DNA of 64,000 nt. It comes from Panonychus citri. Taxonomy: Eukaryota > Arthropoda > Arachnida > Trombidiformes > Tetranychidae. Location of the stretch: the NCBI RefSeq assembly GCF_014898815.1, contig NW_026515421.1:1-64000 (forward strand). Direction: 5' to 3'. The notes under the pieces were generated by a model. The model worked only from the letters and a program-made list of their open reading frames with translations. It ran no database searches and was not told the DNA's origin. Below, in pieces: positions 1-11,929 of the stretch. Numbering within the stretch: the first letter of the stretch is position 1; each line of letters opens with the position of its first letter. Position numbers and translations under genes: made by a program.

Positions 1-3000
1 TTCACTCGATGACCTGTCCCTTTTTTACTCAATCAATGGTCATTTATTGCCATGAATGACCGTCAAGTCGTAAAATCTGAATTGTTATTTTCACTCATAT
101 AAACCTAAAGGTGGACAATGATAATCAAGCCATAAATCCATGACATTGATAAAGTCAAACGTAGTCCATTTGACCCTTGACCCAGTTTTAAAAGTAGAGT
201 GTGAATGAGCTACCGATTCACTTGACCATTGTCTTTGAAAATTGACCTCATCTTGATCAGTAGCTTACAATCAATGGCTTGGATAGTCATTCTTTGTAAT
301 CAATTGATTGCCATCCATTGATTGTAATCATATTGTCAGTTTAAATTTGATTATCTAGTTAAATTGAATAGTCAATCAAAATATAAATGTATTGATAATC
401 AATACAAATGGTTAATTTTGATTGGCATCAGGTTGACAGTTAACAATCAAATCTAATTTTCAGTTCTGATTCTATTAATAGTAAAGAAATAAAATGATAA
501 CCATTGATGATTGAAACAATTTAATTTTATCCAAGTAATGATTAAAATTTAACTGACAATCAGCAGGTAATCTCGGAATCATTGATATTTCAATTTATTA
601 ATCATCTGAATCATTTAAATGATAAATTCAAATGATTGAGAAAAAAAAAGTTTCGAATCAAAAATTTTCATTTGATTGATGTTATTATTTAACCAATGAT
701 TGTAACAACTTGCAGTTATCATATTACAATAATCACAATCAAAGTGGTACAATTGATTAAATTGTCAGTATGATCATTGAAAGTGATTAACTTTATGGTT
801 AAACTTAATGTGAATAGATTTTTGTAACAATCAAGTTAAATGTTTACATCATTTGGTGAATGGTTTAATATTGAGATGAATTTAGCCAATTAAGAAAAAT
901 AATACGATCAACAATCAATAAATTGTTACCTGATAGTCTTGGGAGTTTTAACTCCCTTACATCACACGATATGTCAACATGAATAGTAAAGAAGGTCAAA
1001 TGATAAAAGAAGAAAAGTTCACTTTCGAATTTAGAACATAATTCGAAATTCGATATTATCGCAGTCAATAATCACGGGTTTCGCCATCAAAGTGACCTTT
1101 GTCGTTCTCTGGGTCTCCATGTAAACTATTTTGTTTTCTAAATAAATAATTATGTAAATTGTTACTTTCGAGTTAATCAAAAGTCGCAAATGTACAATTC
1201 GAAGGATAAAAAAGTTTGAATACAAAGTAATGGAGTTTTTTTTTGTTCTAGTTGATATTTAACTTGGCGTTGCATTGGGACAATAATGATACCACTATAG
1301 TTTGTCTAATGTGAATTACAATCAAGTTAAATTGTTGACGGTCAATTAAGGCTAATTAAGGTCAATTAGAGTCAGCAAAAGAGGTAAAGACAAAAAGGTA
1401 AAGTGTCCAAAGTATGGGAAATGTTAACAGGTAAAAAAGTGAAAGTTGCAATTACGATTGTGTTACTATTAATAGTAAGTGAAGGGTTATTATTATCGTT
1501 GTGATGATGACTTTCAATGATGGTGATTAACATGATAATCAGCATATTGATAATAAGGAAGAGGTGATTAGTGATGATAATTGATGATTGTTGTAAAAAA
1601 AAGAGTCACAAAGCAATTAAACAAATGATGTTTGAGTGAAAAAAGTTTCAGTTAAAGTACATTGATATCATTAGAGTTTTGTCAGTTCGAAATTTAATAT
1701 TATTATTATTATATCACCAAGATGAATATGATAATATGTACAATTACAGGTGAATGCTGATTTTACTGCTAATTTTGTTGAAATGGATTATCGTTTATCT
1801 TACCAAGGGGATCAACAGGTAAAAGGTCAGAAAAAAAGTCATTCAGCTTTTTTATCACTAGAAACATTGTAGAGATTGAGATGAGATAGGAAACAATCAG
1901 TAGCTCGTTCGCACTCGAACCTCAATCAGGCCAAAAGTCAAATAGACTTCGTTTAACTTTATCAATGTTTAAATTTATGACTTTCGTCTCATCATCATTA
2001 TCTTCATCTTCTCTTTCTTTTTTTCTTTCGAACAACAAAAAAAAGTTATTGTGATATTAACAATGGTTATTAACAAGTCGCCATCGTTCAGGTCATTTAT
2101 TGAGCTACAGAAAGTATGGTTGTCCCTTCGTAAGTGTAATTAAGGAATGAAAAAAAAAGAGAGAACGAGAGTAAGAGGGAAAAAATCGATGGACAAACTA
2201 ATGACCCTTTGAGAATTGACCACACCTTTAATTAGGACCTTTTTTTGTTGTCCGAATAAATTGGGTCAGACTTTGTCCATCATCAAGTTAACAACTAATG
2301 CAACGATGAAGATGAAGATGATAACATTGAATCGAGTTCGGAACCAATTTCATTGGTATTTTGTTGTTACCTGTTTGTTTCTGTCCAGTTAGTAGTCAAT
2401 GACCAATTCAAAACAATAACAAAATATGACAACAATTGATTTTTATTCATTTCCAATTGTGAGTATACCTTTTTTTAGCCTAACCTACCTTAGGCCATAA
2501 CGCGACTCTGAATACTACAAAACAGTAACATCAATCGGTATCGATGGTTAGAGTAATTCTCTCTCTCTCTGCTTCTGTCTTTATCCGCAAAGAAAAAGTA
2601 ATAGAAAGAAAAGAAAAATAGATGAAAAAGTAAGAAGAGTAAGACAAAAATCGATTATCTTCTTTTGTCTATTATTCAATTGATTATCTTCATCTCTTGT
2701 GATGAAAAGGACTCTCACCAAGAGGTCAACAAAGAAAAAACAATAATCTGGACATACATATATTCATCTATGAATGAAATAGTGACCGTCTCGAAATCAC
2801 AACTTGTCTGGACACTAATAATAGTCCACAGGAAAAGGTTAAGGTAAAAAGTTGTTACTAATTTTCAACAGGTAAACACATATTATCATTTATAATAATC
2901 ATTCATTATAACTTACTACTAACCTAGTTACCTTTTCATTGAAACAAATACGCTAAATCAGGTGTAAAGGATAGAAAGCATTGTAATTATGTTGATAGTA

Positions 3001-3365
3001 AAAAAAAGCGCTGATTACTTTGTACCAACAATCAGTTAATGGTCAAGTATTTTTCATCTAAAAAAACGTTATTTGTACCAACCCGTTTTTACCTCATTAT
3101 AAATAGTAATCATTGAGAGTCTTGGGGTCAGTTAAACCCTTTACTTATACATGTATGTAAATGGTCAATAGTAAAAACAAGAGAGAAAAAGAAAAGTAAA
3201 TTAAGATAATCATTGTTAATTGTCTTTGATTTAATTAATACCTTTCCAATTTCCGAGAGCTATTCGAAGATCGTGTTAATAATATTGCCACTTTGATCGG
3301 CACAATTAGTTAATTTGATATTAAACTAACAACACTGACTAACGAATAACGAATAAGATTATTAT
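1..3365. other. AT-rich non-coding stretch, no gene seen
   Basis: No open frame here has convincing protein composition. The sequence is rich in ATTGATT and AATCAATT words, in TGACC/GGTCA half-sites and in short poly-A/T tracts. It is probably 5' flanking DNA of the homeobox pair. No RNA gene or intact mobile element was recognised. Confidence 0.6.
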
Positions 3366-3491
3366 CGACAATTGGATTTTGTATTAATGAGATTATCTTT
3401 TACTCTGTTGGGTGTTTTTCCCTTAATCTGGTTCGAGTTTGTTGCTTACCTTTTGTTTACTTTTTTCTGTAGTTACCTGTGGATAGAGAGT

Positions 3492-3534
<43 letters not shown>

Positions 3535-3752
3535 TTTATTTCGATTTGATTTGATTGTTTTGACTATAACAATAAAGAATCGTTTAAATGTAAACATATA
3601 ATTAACTTTAATCTGAATCAGATCTTAATCTTAATCTTAATCTTGTGTTTAAAGCGAAGGTGCCAATCAACAAGTAACAGGGAAAAAAAGACAAACACAA
3701 ACCAATGACTTTATCTTTTCGGTGGAAACATTGAAATCGATATATACTAAAC
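3366..3752 (+). repeat. Dispersed repeat copy A (5'-truncated), upstream of first Msx gene
   Basis: From about 3390 this segment matches 5982-6360 and 37064-37430 almost base for base outside a variable (AAAG)n/(GA)n tract. Shared landmarks are a CTGTTGGGTGTTTTTCCC block, CTGTGGATAGAGAG before the purine tract, and AAAGCGAAGGTGCCAATC after it. It lacks roughly the first 270 bp of copies B and C, and similarity over 3366-3390 is gapped. It lies about 750 bp before the first Msx ATG, and copy B lies about 630 bp before the second. No terminal inverted repeat or coding capacity is visible. Confidence 0.85.
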
Positions 3753-4306
3753 TGTATTCTAGTTTTAATGGTCATTCATTGGTCAGTGGTAATTAAAATA
3801 ATGTAAATTATTTACTTATTGTTGTTCACAGTTGGAAGTATAAGTTGATTGTCCAGTGTAAATGATAAAGTGGTAAAAATATTTCAACAGGTGAAATATG
3901 ACTTGACCATTAAAGATAAACGAGTAATGACCAAACATTGTGGTCAACATGTTGATTATTATTCATTTTTAATAATAATAAAACCACGATAATTAGTATG
4001 AAAAAGAAAGAGAAAAGGAGATAACAATCTAAAAGGAAGCAATTTAATTGTTTGAATGAAAGATCATTTCAAATATTACAACTCAAATACTCATAATGAT
4101 CAACATACACAAGAGATACACATAGACACACACACATAGAGAGAGAGAGAGAGACTTGAAAATAAGACACACCCTGAGGAGAGATGATGATTCAAATCCC
4201 TCCTCAGATTTACCGCCGGTTAACCAGTGGCAGTTACACTCCACCTCTTTAAATGTTAATCAACTGATTATCATAATAAAAGTACAACAATCTAACCATT
4301 TCTAGT
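3753..4306. other. Distal upstream region of first Msx gene
   Basis: This is non-coding DNA between repeat copy A and the promoter-like module. It contains a short (GA)n tract near 4137-4154 and a GC-richer patch at about 4190-4250 that includes TTTACCGCCGG. No gene is seen. Confidence 0.5.
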
Positions 4307-4400
4307 TAGATGGCGTTCGAGTTGAAACTTATAGTTACACTTGGAGTCGAGTCCAAGTAAATGTTATTTTCTAGTTAACTATAAGTCTGAATGGTTGCAA
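4307..4400 (+). promoter_or_regulatory. Conserved proximal module upstream of first Msx gene
   Basis: The module starts with TAGATGGCGT (4307-4316). About 39 bp later comes a block at 4355-4400 containing AGTTAACTATAAGTCTGA. Both pieces recur in the same order and nearly the same spacing at 6786-6873, before the second Msx gene. It ends about 105 bp before the ATG, so it is probably core promoter and/or 5' UTR. TAGATGGCGT resembles the ATGGC core bound by YY1/Pho and the AGATGGCG core of insect CTCF sites. That assignment is inference only. Confidence 0.6.
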
Positions 4401-4504
4401 CAATTACCTAAAGTGATATTGACATTAAATTGTGATTCAATTGAAAAATAAGTAAATTGTTACACTTGGGAAAACATTGAATCGATCAGAACTGAGAACG
4501 AAAA

Positions 4505-5449
4505 ATGAAAACTTCAAGTTCAACATCGATAACCAAATCATTGGTATCGATAAAAACACCGATAATTAAAACAACACCTTCAACGACAGTTACTAATACC
4601 TCCCAATTATTACCTACAACCAATTCATCACAATCAGTTAAATCAAATAAATTATCATTTTCTATTGATAGTTTGATTAAAAATGATGTAATTGTTAATG
4701 ATAATGATGATGATCATGTTGATAGTGATTTAGATGATATTGATGATGAAAAGGATAGTTTTATCTCACCTTGTGAGACTGTCCTCTCATCTTCATCTCC
4801 AACCTCATCACCATCACCTCCACCTCAACCACCAACTCATCCTCATCATCTAAGTCTTCATCCCTTTCATCAGCATTTTCATCCTCATCTTCACCATCAC
4901 CATCAAATTGATTCTTCATCATCATCTCCTTATGCTAATATTGGACTTTTCTCACCAAGAGGTTACCCTTGGCTTAATGGTGGCGGTTTTTTGAATGTTA
5001 TGAGTGCCAATGGTGTTAATGGTTCCAATGGTGGAGGCAATAGTGAAGGTGTCAGTGGAAATGGATTACCAAGATTACCAGCGATTAAATGTCAATTAAG
5101 GAAACACAAGAGTAACCGGAAGCCTCGAACTCCGTTTACCAATAATCAACTTTTAGCATTGGAACGAAAGTTTCACACCAAACAATATCTTTCGATAGCT
5201 GAACGAGCCGACTTTTCATCTTCACTTAACTTAACGGAAACTCAGGTCAAAATTTGGTTCCAAAATCGTCGGGCTAAAGATAAACGACTCAAGGAAGCGG
5301 AAGTGGAAAAATTAAGAATATCAACTCGGTGCTTACCTGGTGCTTTTGGTCTGCAATTTTATCATCCTCGACCTCCACCTCCTCCAGCTCATGTTTCATT
5401 CTCACTTTTTCCCAATCAACACTCACTCAACTCACTAATTTGTAAATAA
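4505..5449 (+). CDS. Msx: Msx/Drop-class homeobox transcription factor, copy 1
   Basis: A 314-residue intronless frame. The homeodomain is at residues 204-263, begins NRKPRTPFTNNQLLALERKF and has helix 3 TETQVKIWFQNRRAK. The Msx-type lead-in LRKHKSNRKPRTPF and the trailing RLKEAEVEKL followed by an AFGLQFY-like tail fix the class. An Engrailed-homology-1-like Groucho-binding motif, FSIDSLI (residues 52-58), follows KLS as in Msx proteins. YPWLN (154-158) resembles the short tryptophan motif upstream of Msx homeodomains. The N-terminus is Ser/Thr-rich with acidic (Asp), Pro and His runs. Known family role: nuclear, sequence-specific repressor in neural and muscle patterning. The ATG at 4505 fits because the paralogue starts with the same MKTS. 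Many animal Msx genes have an intron before the homeobox; none is seen here. A tandem paralogue lies 1.6 kb downstream on the same strand. Confidence 0.93.
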   Translation: MKTSSSTSITKSLVSIKTPIIKTTPSTTVTNTSQLLPTTNSSQSVKSNKLSFSIDSLIKNDVIVNDNDDDHVDSDLDDIDDEKDSFISPCETVLSSSSPTSSPSPPPQPPTHPHHLSLHPFHQHFHPHLHHHHQIDSSSSSPYANIGLFSPRGYPWLNGGGFLNVMSANGVNGSNGGGNSEGVSGNGLPRLPAIKCQLRKHKSNRKPRTPFTNNQLLALERKFHTKQYLSIAERADFSSSLNLTETQVKIWFQNRRAKDKRLKEAEVEKLRISTRCLPGAFGLQFYHPRPPPPPAHVSFSLFPNQHSLNSLICK

Positions 5450-5717
5450 TTAACATTGTCATCAAATCATTTTCATCTTAAACATTATGTTTTAATTGTA
5501 ATTAACATCCCAATTTGATTCACCCAATTTAATCAACTGATTTCATTTTTTGCCTGTTAATTTGATTAAAGGTTAAACTTTTACCCTTCAAACTTTCAAT
5601 CAATCAAAACCATATCTTTATAATCAGAATCTAATCAAATCTGATTGTAATATCACATTCATGATACATTAATCAAATGTCATTTCAAACAACATTGAAC
5701 TCGGTAATACGATAAAT
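5450..5717. other. 3' flank of Msx copy 1
   Basis: This is AT-rich non-coding DNA that probably includes the 3' UTR. A canonical AATAAA occurs at 5720-5725, just inside the start of repeat copy B, about 270 bp after the stop. Its use as the polyadenylation signal is unproven. Confidence 0.4.
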
Positions 5718-6380
5718 ATAATAAATGTGAAATCGTGATGACAATTTAAATTGTAATTACTACGATTATTATTATTATTTATGATGAAATGAATGAAAGT
5801 TAATTACTTGTCAGTTGAGAACAAGATATTTATCATTATCTTAATTGTTCTTGTGGTCAAGTGATTAAACTCAATGGAAAATCATTTTCTATGTGGTTTC
5901 ATATTTCGCTTGAAAGAAAAGTAGAAAAGGTAAAAAGGTAAAGGTAAGAGTTAAATGCGACAATAATTTTACAAGATTATCTTTTACTCTGTTGGGTGTT
6001 TTTCCCTTAATCTGGTTCGAGTTTGTTGCTAACCTTTTGTTTACTTTTTTCTGTAGTTACCTGTGGATAGAGAGTAAGAAAGAAAGAGAAAGAAAAAAAG
6101 AAAGAAAGAAAGAAAGAAAGAGAAAGAGAGAGAGAGTTTGTTTCGATTTGATTTGATTGTTTTGACTATAACAATAAAGAATCGTTTAAATGTAAACATA
6201 TAATTAACTTTAATCTGAATCAGATCTTAATCTTAATCTTGTGTTTAAAGCGAAGGTGCCAATCAACAAGTAACAGGGAAAAAAAGACAAACACAAACCA
6301 ATGACTTTATCTTTTCAGTGGAAACATTGAAATCGATACACTAAATTGTAACAATCAACACAAAAGAGGAATTAAAAAAT
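5718..6380 (+). repeat. Dispersed repeat copy B, between the two Msx genes
   Basis: A 663-bp segment near-identical to 36810-37452. Both start at ATAATAAATGTGAAATCG and end at GAATTAAAAAAT. The main difference is the internal AAAG/GA tract (about 6073-6134 here), with a handful of substitutions. The 3' half also matches copy A at 3390-3752. It has no terminal inverted repeats, no long ORF and no poly-A tail, so its class is unknown. It sits about 630 bp upstream of the second Msx ATG. Confidence 0.9.
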
Positions 6381-6785
6381 ATTCTCAAGAATAATAATCT
6401 TCAAACCTTCAATCAGTTCATTCAATTATTCAATCCAAAGTCTCTGATTCATATTATTATCTCTAAGCCACAATGAAAAATCACCATAAAAATTAACAGT
6501 TATTAAAATTCATGTTCAGATGAAATTAACATTAATACAAATTTCCATTAATTAGTTTCAAATCATAATCATTATATTTTATATGTGTAATTAATTGCTT
6601 GTAACCCAATTTAATATCTACATTAACGATCAATTTCATCACAACGAGCCTTACATTATCACTAAGAGATGAATTCTAATCCCACCCCACCCTCATCCTC
6701 ATAATATTCCCACTCCCTAGTGACTCCTCCTTCCAGTGAGAGTGGGTGTTGTTGTTGTATAGGTTGAAACAAAGTTCCCACTCTG
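6381..6785. other. Distal upstream region of second Msx gene
   Basis: This is non-coding DNA. A locally C/G-rich patch at about 6680-6760 (CCCACCCCACCC, CTCCCTAGTGACTCC and AGTGAGAGTGGG words) stands out from the AT-rich background. No gene is seen. Confidence 0.5.
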
Positions 6786-6873
6786 TAGATGGCGTGAAAG
6801 TTAAATGATAAACAGTTTGAGTTTAACCAAAGTGAATGTTATTTACAAGTTAACTATAAGTCTGATTGTTTGA
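6786..6873 (+). promoter_or_regulatory. Conserved proximal module upstream of second Msx gene
   Basis: TAGATGGCGT lies at 6786-6795. A block at 6830-6873 then shares AGTTAACTATAAGTCTGA and flanking bases with 4355-4400. Order and spacing (35 versus 39 bp) match the module before Msx copy 1. It ends about 140 bp before the ATG. Retention of these pieces while surrounding sequence has drifted suggests function or a duplicated core promoter. Confidence 0.6.
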
Positions 6874-7012
6874 ATCATGATCCATGTCAACAGTTAATTG
6901 TTATTAGTTGTGTAATTATTTTATAAACAAACAAACGAAAAAAATTACTGAAAACATATCATATCATATAAAAAAAGTAATTAGCTCACTAATTAATCAC
7001 TAATAGTTATCA

Positions 7013-7894
7013 ATGAAAACTTCAACATCTTCCTCGTCTTCATCTTCTTCCTCTTCATCCTCATCCTCATCAACATCAATCTCATTAGCACCATCAAAAA
7101 CAATTACAATAACAACTTCAAGTAAATCAAGTAAATTATCATTTGGAATTGATAAATTAATTAACCAAGGGACTAATTATCATAATAACAATAATCGTGT
7201 CAACAGTGAAAAAGATAACGGTAAAAGTAAAACTAAAGTTAATATAAATACAAATATAAATGTTGATGATGATGATGATTGTGATTCAAGTGATGTAACT
7301 GAATTACCAAGTGAAACCGTTATTTCATCATCACCACCAACATCATCTCACTCATCACCTCCTTCAACTCATCCTTTTCATCCCTTCAACCACCTTCACC
7401 CACACAATTCACCTTCAGCATTTGTCGGTGTCTTTACAAATGAAGGATACCCTTGGTTCAATCGCAGTGTAAATAGTGAGGGTGGAAATGGATTACCAAG
7501 ATTACCAGCGATTAAATGTCAATTAAGGAAACACAAGAGTAACCGGAAGCCTCGAACTCCGTTTACCAATAATCAACTTTTAGCATTAGAACGAAAATTT
7601 CAAAATAAACAATATCTTTCGATAGCTGAACGAGCCGACTTTTCATCTTCGCTTAACTTAACGGAAACTCAGGTCAAAATTTGGTTCCAAAATCGTCGAG
7701 CTAAGGAAAAGCGTCTCAAGGAAGCGGAAATTGAAAAGATAAGACTATCAGCTCGTCCGCTATTACCTGCAGCCGCTGCAGCGGCTTTTGGTTTTCCCTT
7801 TTATCCTCATCATCCACCGCCAGCTCACATTGGTTTCTCTGTGGCAGCGGCGGCCGTTGCAGCCGCTGCTGGTTTCACAAGCGCTAATTGTTAA
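7013..7894 (+). CDS. Msx: Msx/Drop-class homeobox transcription factor, copy 2
   Basis: A 293-residue intronless frame starting MKTS, as in copy 1. It opens with a poly-Ser run (residues 5-20). Next come the EH1-like FGIDKLI (44-50), an Asp run (85-89), YPWFN (146-150) and the homeodomain (177-236). The homeodomain differs from copy 1 at only four positions (F-Q-N-K for F-H-T-K, and E for D in RRAKEKR). The C-terminus is LLPAAAAAAFGFPFY plus further poly-Ala runs, resembling the LPPAAFGLSF tail of other Msx proteins. The EH1-like motif is more diverged than in copy 1 (G for S, K for S), so co-repressor binding may differ. An AATAAA at 7985-7990, about 90 bp after the stop, is a plausible poly(A) signal. 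Known family role: DNA-binding repressor. Division of labour between the copies cannot be read from sequence. Confidence 0.93.
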   Translation: MKTSTSSSSSSSSSSSSSSSTSISLAPSKTITITTSSKSSKLSFGIDKLINQGTNYHNNNNRVNSEKDNGKSKTKVNINTNINVDDDDDCDSSDVTELPSETVISSSPPTSSHSSPPSTHPFHPFNHLHPHNSPSAFVGVFTNEGYPWFNRSVNSEGGNGLPRLPAIKCQLRKHKSNRKPRTPFTNNQLLALERKFQNKQYLSIAERADFSSSLNLTETQVKIWFQNRRAKEKRLKEAEIEKIRLSARPLLPAAAAAAFGFPFYPHHPPPAHIGFSVAAAAVAAAAGFTSANC

Positions 7895-7984
7895 CCAAAT
7901 TATGTTTACTATTATTATTATTATTACAATTATTATATCAACACACTGAAAATAATCAAACATCATCATCATCGTCATACAAAC

Positions 7985-7990
7985 AATAAA
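7985..7990 (+). terminator. Putative polyadenylation signal of Msx copy 2
   Basis: A canonical AATAAA lies about 90 bp after the stop codon. AATAAA is common in AT-rich DNA, so only its position supports the call. Confidence 0.4.
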
Positions 7991-10900
7991 TTATCGATTA
8001 TTATTAAATTTTTTCCGCTTCAAAATGAACTTTTTATTTTTATCGTGATAATTTTCACTCCAAGTTTATCCATATGAAAAAAGTTATTGTCCTTCAGCAA
8101 GAAAGTCAAGTGCTCAGGAGTTAATATCATAAATATGAATCAGTTGTTTGAATTCAATTAGTTGAGTTAATTTCATTGAGTTTTGTTATTATTTTTGATA
8201 AAATACTCTTGACGTAATGATGATGATAATGAGATGATGACAATCAAATGCTCAGTTGAAAGAGAATATAATTCAAGACAAAAAAGTACCAAATCTTTTT
8301 CTTTCTAAATATTTCCGGTTCTCTTTTTCAACCGGAAAATGACCAATCAACTCAGAATTAAGTTCATACATTAAAGCTATCAGAAATTTCATCTTCCATT
8401 ACAATTGGTCATCATTATCATCATGATTCATTTATTATTATTATATACAAACATGGAAAGAAAGAGAATAAAAAAATCCCATATTCCAAAATAAGATTTC
8501 ATGAGATTGCTTCTTCCACTATATTCAGAACTTAAAGAGCAGCATTTTACAAAATCGAAGCTCAAAACTATAATCAAATCATAATTATAATAATAATTGT
8601 CAATTAACTTGCAATCATCATCATTGTCATCACAGTTTCTCAACATACAGATGATTAAATTTGATTTATTGTTGAAAAAAAATAACTTAATGAAATATGA
8701 TTGAGTGTTAATCACAGGCAATATAATAGTTGTAAAAAGGTTTGGCCTGATAATGGCTTATGATTATATTAATATGATGATTATGATGATAAGGATGATG
8801 TGCTATCATTGTATGAATACCCTGTTCCTCCTCCTCCCATTGAAATCAATGGTCGTTGGAAGTTAATTGAAAATCTGTGAACCAAATCGTTAGCTTCATG
8901 TCCATCAATGAGTGAGTATCAGTGTGAGTGTGAGTGTGTGTGTGTATATATATTTAACTAGTTAACAATGGACCTTATCTGGTTGAATGATTTAAAGAAG
9001 AAGCTTAAAAATAAATTAACCTGAAAACGAGATCATTAAAGTATTAACATTTTCCTTGTCCATTAGCTATCGTAATGATCAATATGAATATGCATACCCA
9101 CATACAAATACATCGAGATGGTGACGACAATAACAATAATAATAATAGTAACTTAGGTTAGATGAGGTTAGATTAAGTTTGATTAAGTTGATAAAAAGTT
9201 TATCCATCTTAAGCTCCAATGGTTTATGAAGGAAAGAAAAACTTTACAAAGACTTGACTTTCTCTCTTTCTCTTTCTCTCTCTCTGTCCTTTTCCATTGT
9301 GTGATTATAATTGTGAAAAATCAACTAGTCGACTCGTAGATATTAATATTGTCCGTTGATCTTTTCTATTTTCCCGGTTATTTGGATATTATCATAATGT
9401 GAACAACTTTTTTTCTCCAACTTAATCATTTACTCTTCTTTCTATTGGGTTAGTAAAACTTTGTCACTCGATTACATTTTGTCGACTTTGCTGTTGGTCT
9501 TTTTGTGTTGTTGTTCAACATTTTCAATGACAACAAAAAAGACGACTAAGATCAACTGTTCAAGAAAGTGAGTTCGATACTTTGTATAAAAGTTTTCTGT
9601 GAATAAAAAGGGAACCACTTGACAATAACAATGACAGTAGTTTATGATATGTATGTACTCATGTTGTATTAGAACATAGTTCTTATATCGAGTTTGGGGT
9701 CGAGGAAAAGTTACTTTTTTTCTCCTCAAGCAACAACAAGAAAGGCCAACAAATGAAAATCTCCAATGAATAGATTTTGTATTCGCAAGCGATTTGAAGG
9801 AAAGTTAATAAAGTTATTTCACACATCGACTTTGAAAGGTATTCAAATAATCACTTCTAATAGTTGATTATAATAGTTAATTGTGATTAACAATGACAAT
9901 AGTTAATGTTTGTTAAAGTTTCCATTTTAATTGTTCAGTCAATCATTAACAATGTCATTATATTAGTAAAGTTTGTGTCTCTTTGACAATATCAATCCAT
10001 TTCAATTGTCAACCTATTGGCTTGATTTTGGCGCTTCTGTTTTCAACACCAATCAAATTAAATTATTACCTTAATTATGCATTTAATTTTCCACCATTAC
10101 CTGTTAAACTGTTGACCACTCCTTTCGGCAATATAATCAATTTATGATCGTTTTGATTGCTTTCCAATTCCTTTTCACTTTTGGAGCCTTATTTTTACAT
10201 AACAATTTGATGCCTTCGATTTTGTTGTCGATCCTTTTATTTGATTGCTAAATTGTTGCAATTTAATTCATTCGTATAAGTTATTCATTTTTATCGGTGT
10301 ATCTTTTTTCTTACTTATCGCTTTAATTTACCGAATCTAATTGACTTTAAAGTCACCATTTGTTGACCAATGGTCAAATGTATACATGTGCATACAAACT
10401 AATGATACAGTAAATTGTTATTGATTATCCAACAACAACGATTCGTAGTGATAGTTACGTTTAAAACTTATATTTATATCTGTTTCTGTCTTATGACCAT
10501 CATAAAGAGACTGGTCACTTTTAGTCTTACTGACCAATGAAATTTACTTTATTACACTAGAACATGAATACGAATCATTTTTCAATCATTGAAATGACCG
10601 GAAAAAAACTATCTCCTCATGTAATCTTGATATTATTCATGAATCATGTTATCTTGAATTCCTGAGATAAAAGTATGAAATACAATAATAACCATGATAA
10701 TATATTAAATAAGATTAACATTAAATCATAGACCTGATCATCATTGATAATCATCACCATCCTTTCATATTTATATTGAACTCAATGAAATATCATCAAT
10801 CATATTTAGTACCAGAAGTTAAAGTAACCTAGCCTTGACCAGTAAGTATTATAATTGAAGAAAAGTGGACACAAAATCAATTCATGAATGAAAACGTATC

Positions 10901-11875
10901 CGAAATGATTTGTTTCCAAGTATTATCAGATAAAATTGAATTTCCAAGTGAAATTGAAATTGAAATTCTCAGTTAGAACTTGATAACTCTTAATACTTTG
11001 GTTGACTTGGAATTGAATCAGAAAATCTAATATCATTTTGATTAACATTCTCAATGGGAGAAAACTACAATCAGAAGCAACAATCAATAATCATAATCAT
11101 AATCATCATCAAATAATAGTAACAATTTGACCACAAAATTAATAACAATAAGTTATCACAAACAATCAACAATTTGAAATTATCATGAATTCTGATTAAA
11201 TCTGTCAACTTTTTTTTACTATATTTATATAACGGTTATCACCATGATCCTTACACAGGGAGGGAAAATAATAATAACAGTATATTAGGTTATTGAAAGT
11301 CAACCTCCCACTCCTCATATTTGGTCACCGGCGGGAATCAGCAGGGAGTGAAAATATTTTTCCATATTATTATCATTCTGATTCATGATAACAATTACAG
11401 TTAACATTATTATCACATTGGACACTCGAAAATCATTTATTATCATTATTATTGATTTCCAACTACAATCAGTTATATGAGATTTTATTAATAATCAATT
11501 GATTGTGATTGATTAACTCCATCAGTTTATTGTTATTTTTTTTTACTGTTCAAATATCCTAATTAAACAATTTAAACAATAACAAATCAATTGCTAATCA
11601 CAAGCTAAGTTACATATCAACAAAAAAAATTGAATCACATCAACAAATCATTGTATTAATCAAATAATGTATCGTAATCAAATTAACACTAATTGTAATT
11701 GCTAGATTTTCAATTTTCCAAGTTGAAATGATAAAAGATTATAATTAAATTATCTGACAATTTAGTATTTTCAACAAAAGGTTAGGATTAAGGTTAAATG
11801 GTTAAATTGTGAATTAAATTGTGTTGTCTAACTTGATTGACTTAATATGATTAAGTTTGCGGTGTCAATGATGAT

Positions 11876-11877
<2 letters not shown>
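7991..11877. other. Gene desert, part 1
   Basis: No supported gene. It holds a (TG)n/(TA)n tract near 8920-8955, ATT and CAT triplet repeats, the palindrome TGACCAATGGTCA (10364-10376), and a GC-richer patch at about 11300-11345 (ACCGGCGGGAATCAGCAGGG). The small frames present are low-complexity. Confidence 0.55.
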
Positions 11878-11929
<52 letters not shown>

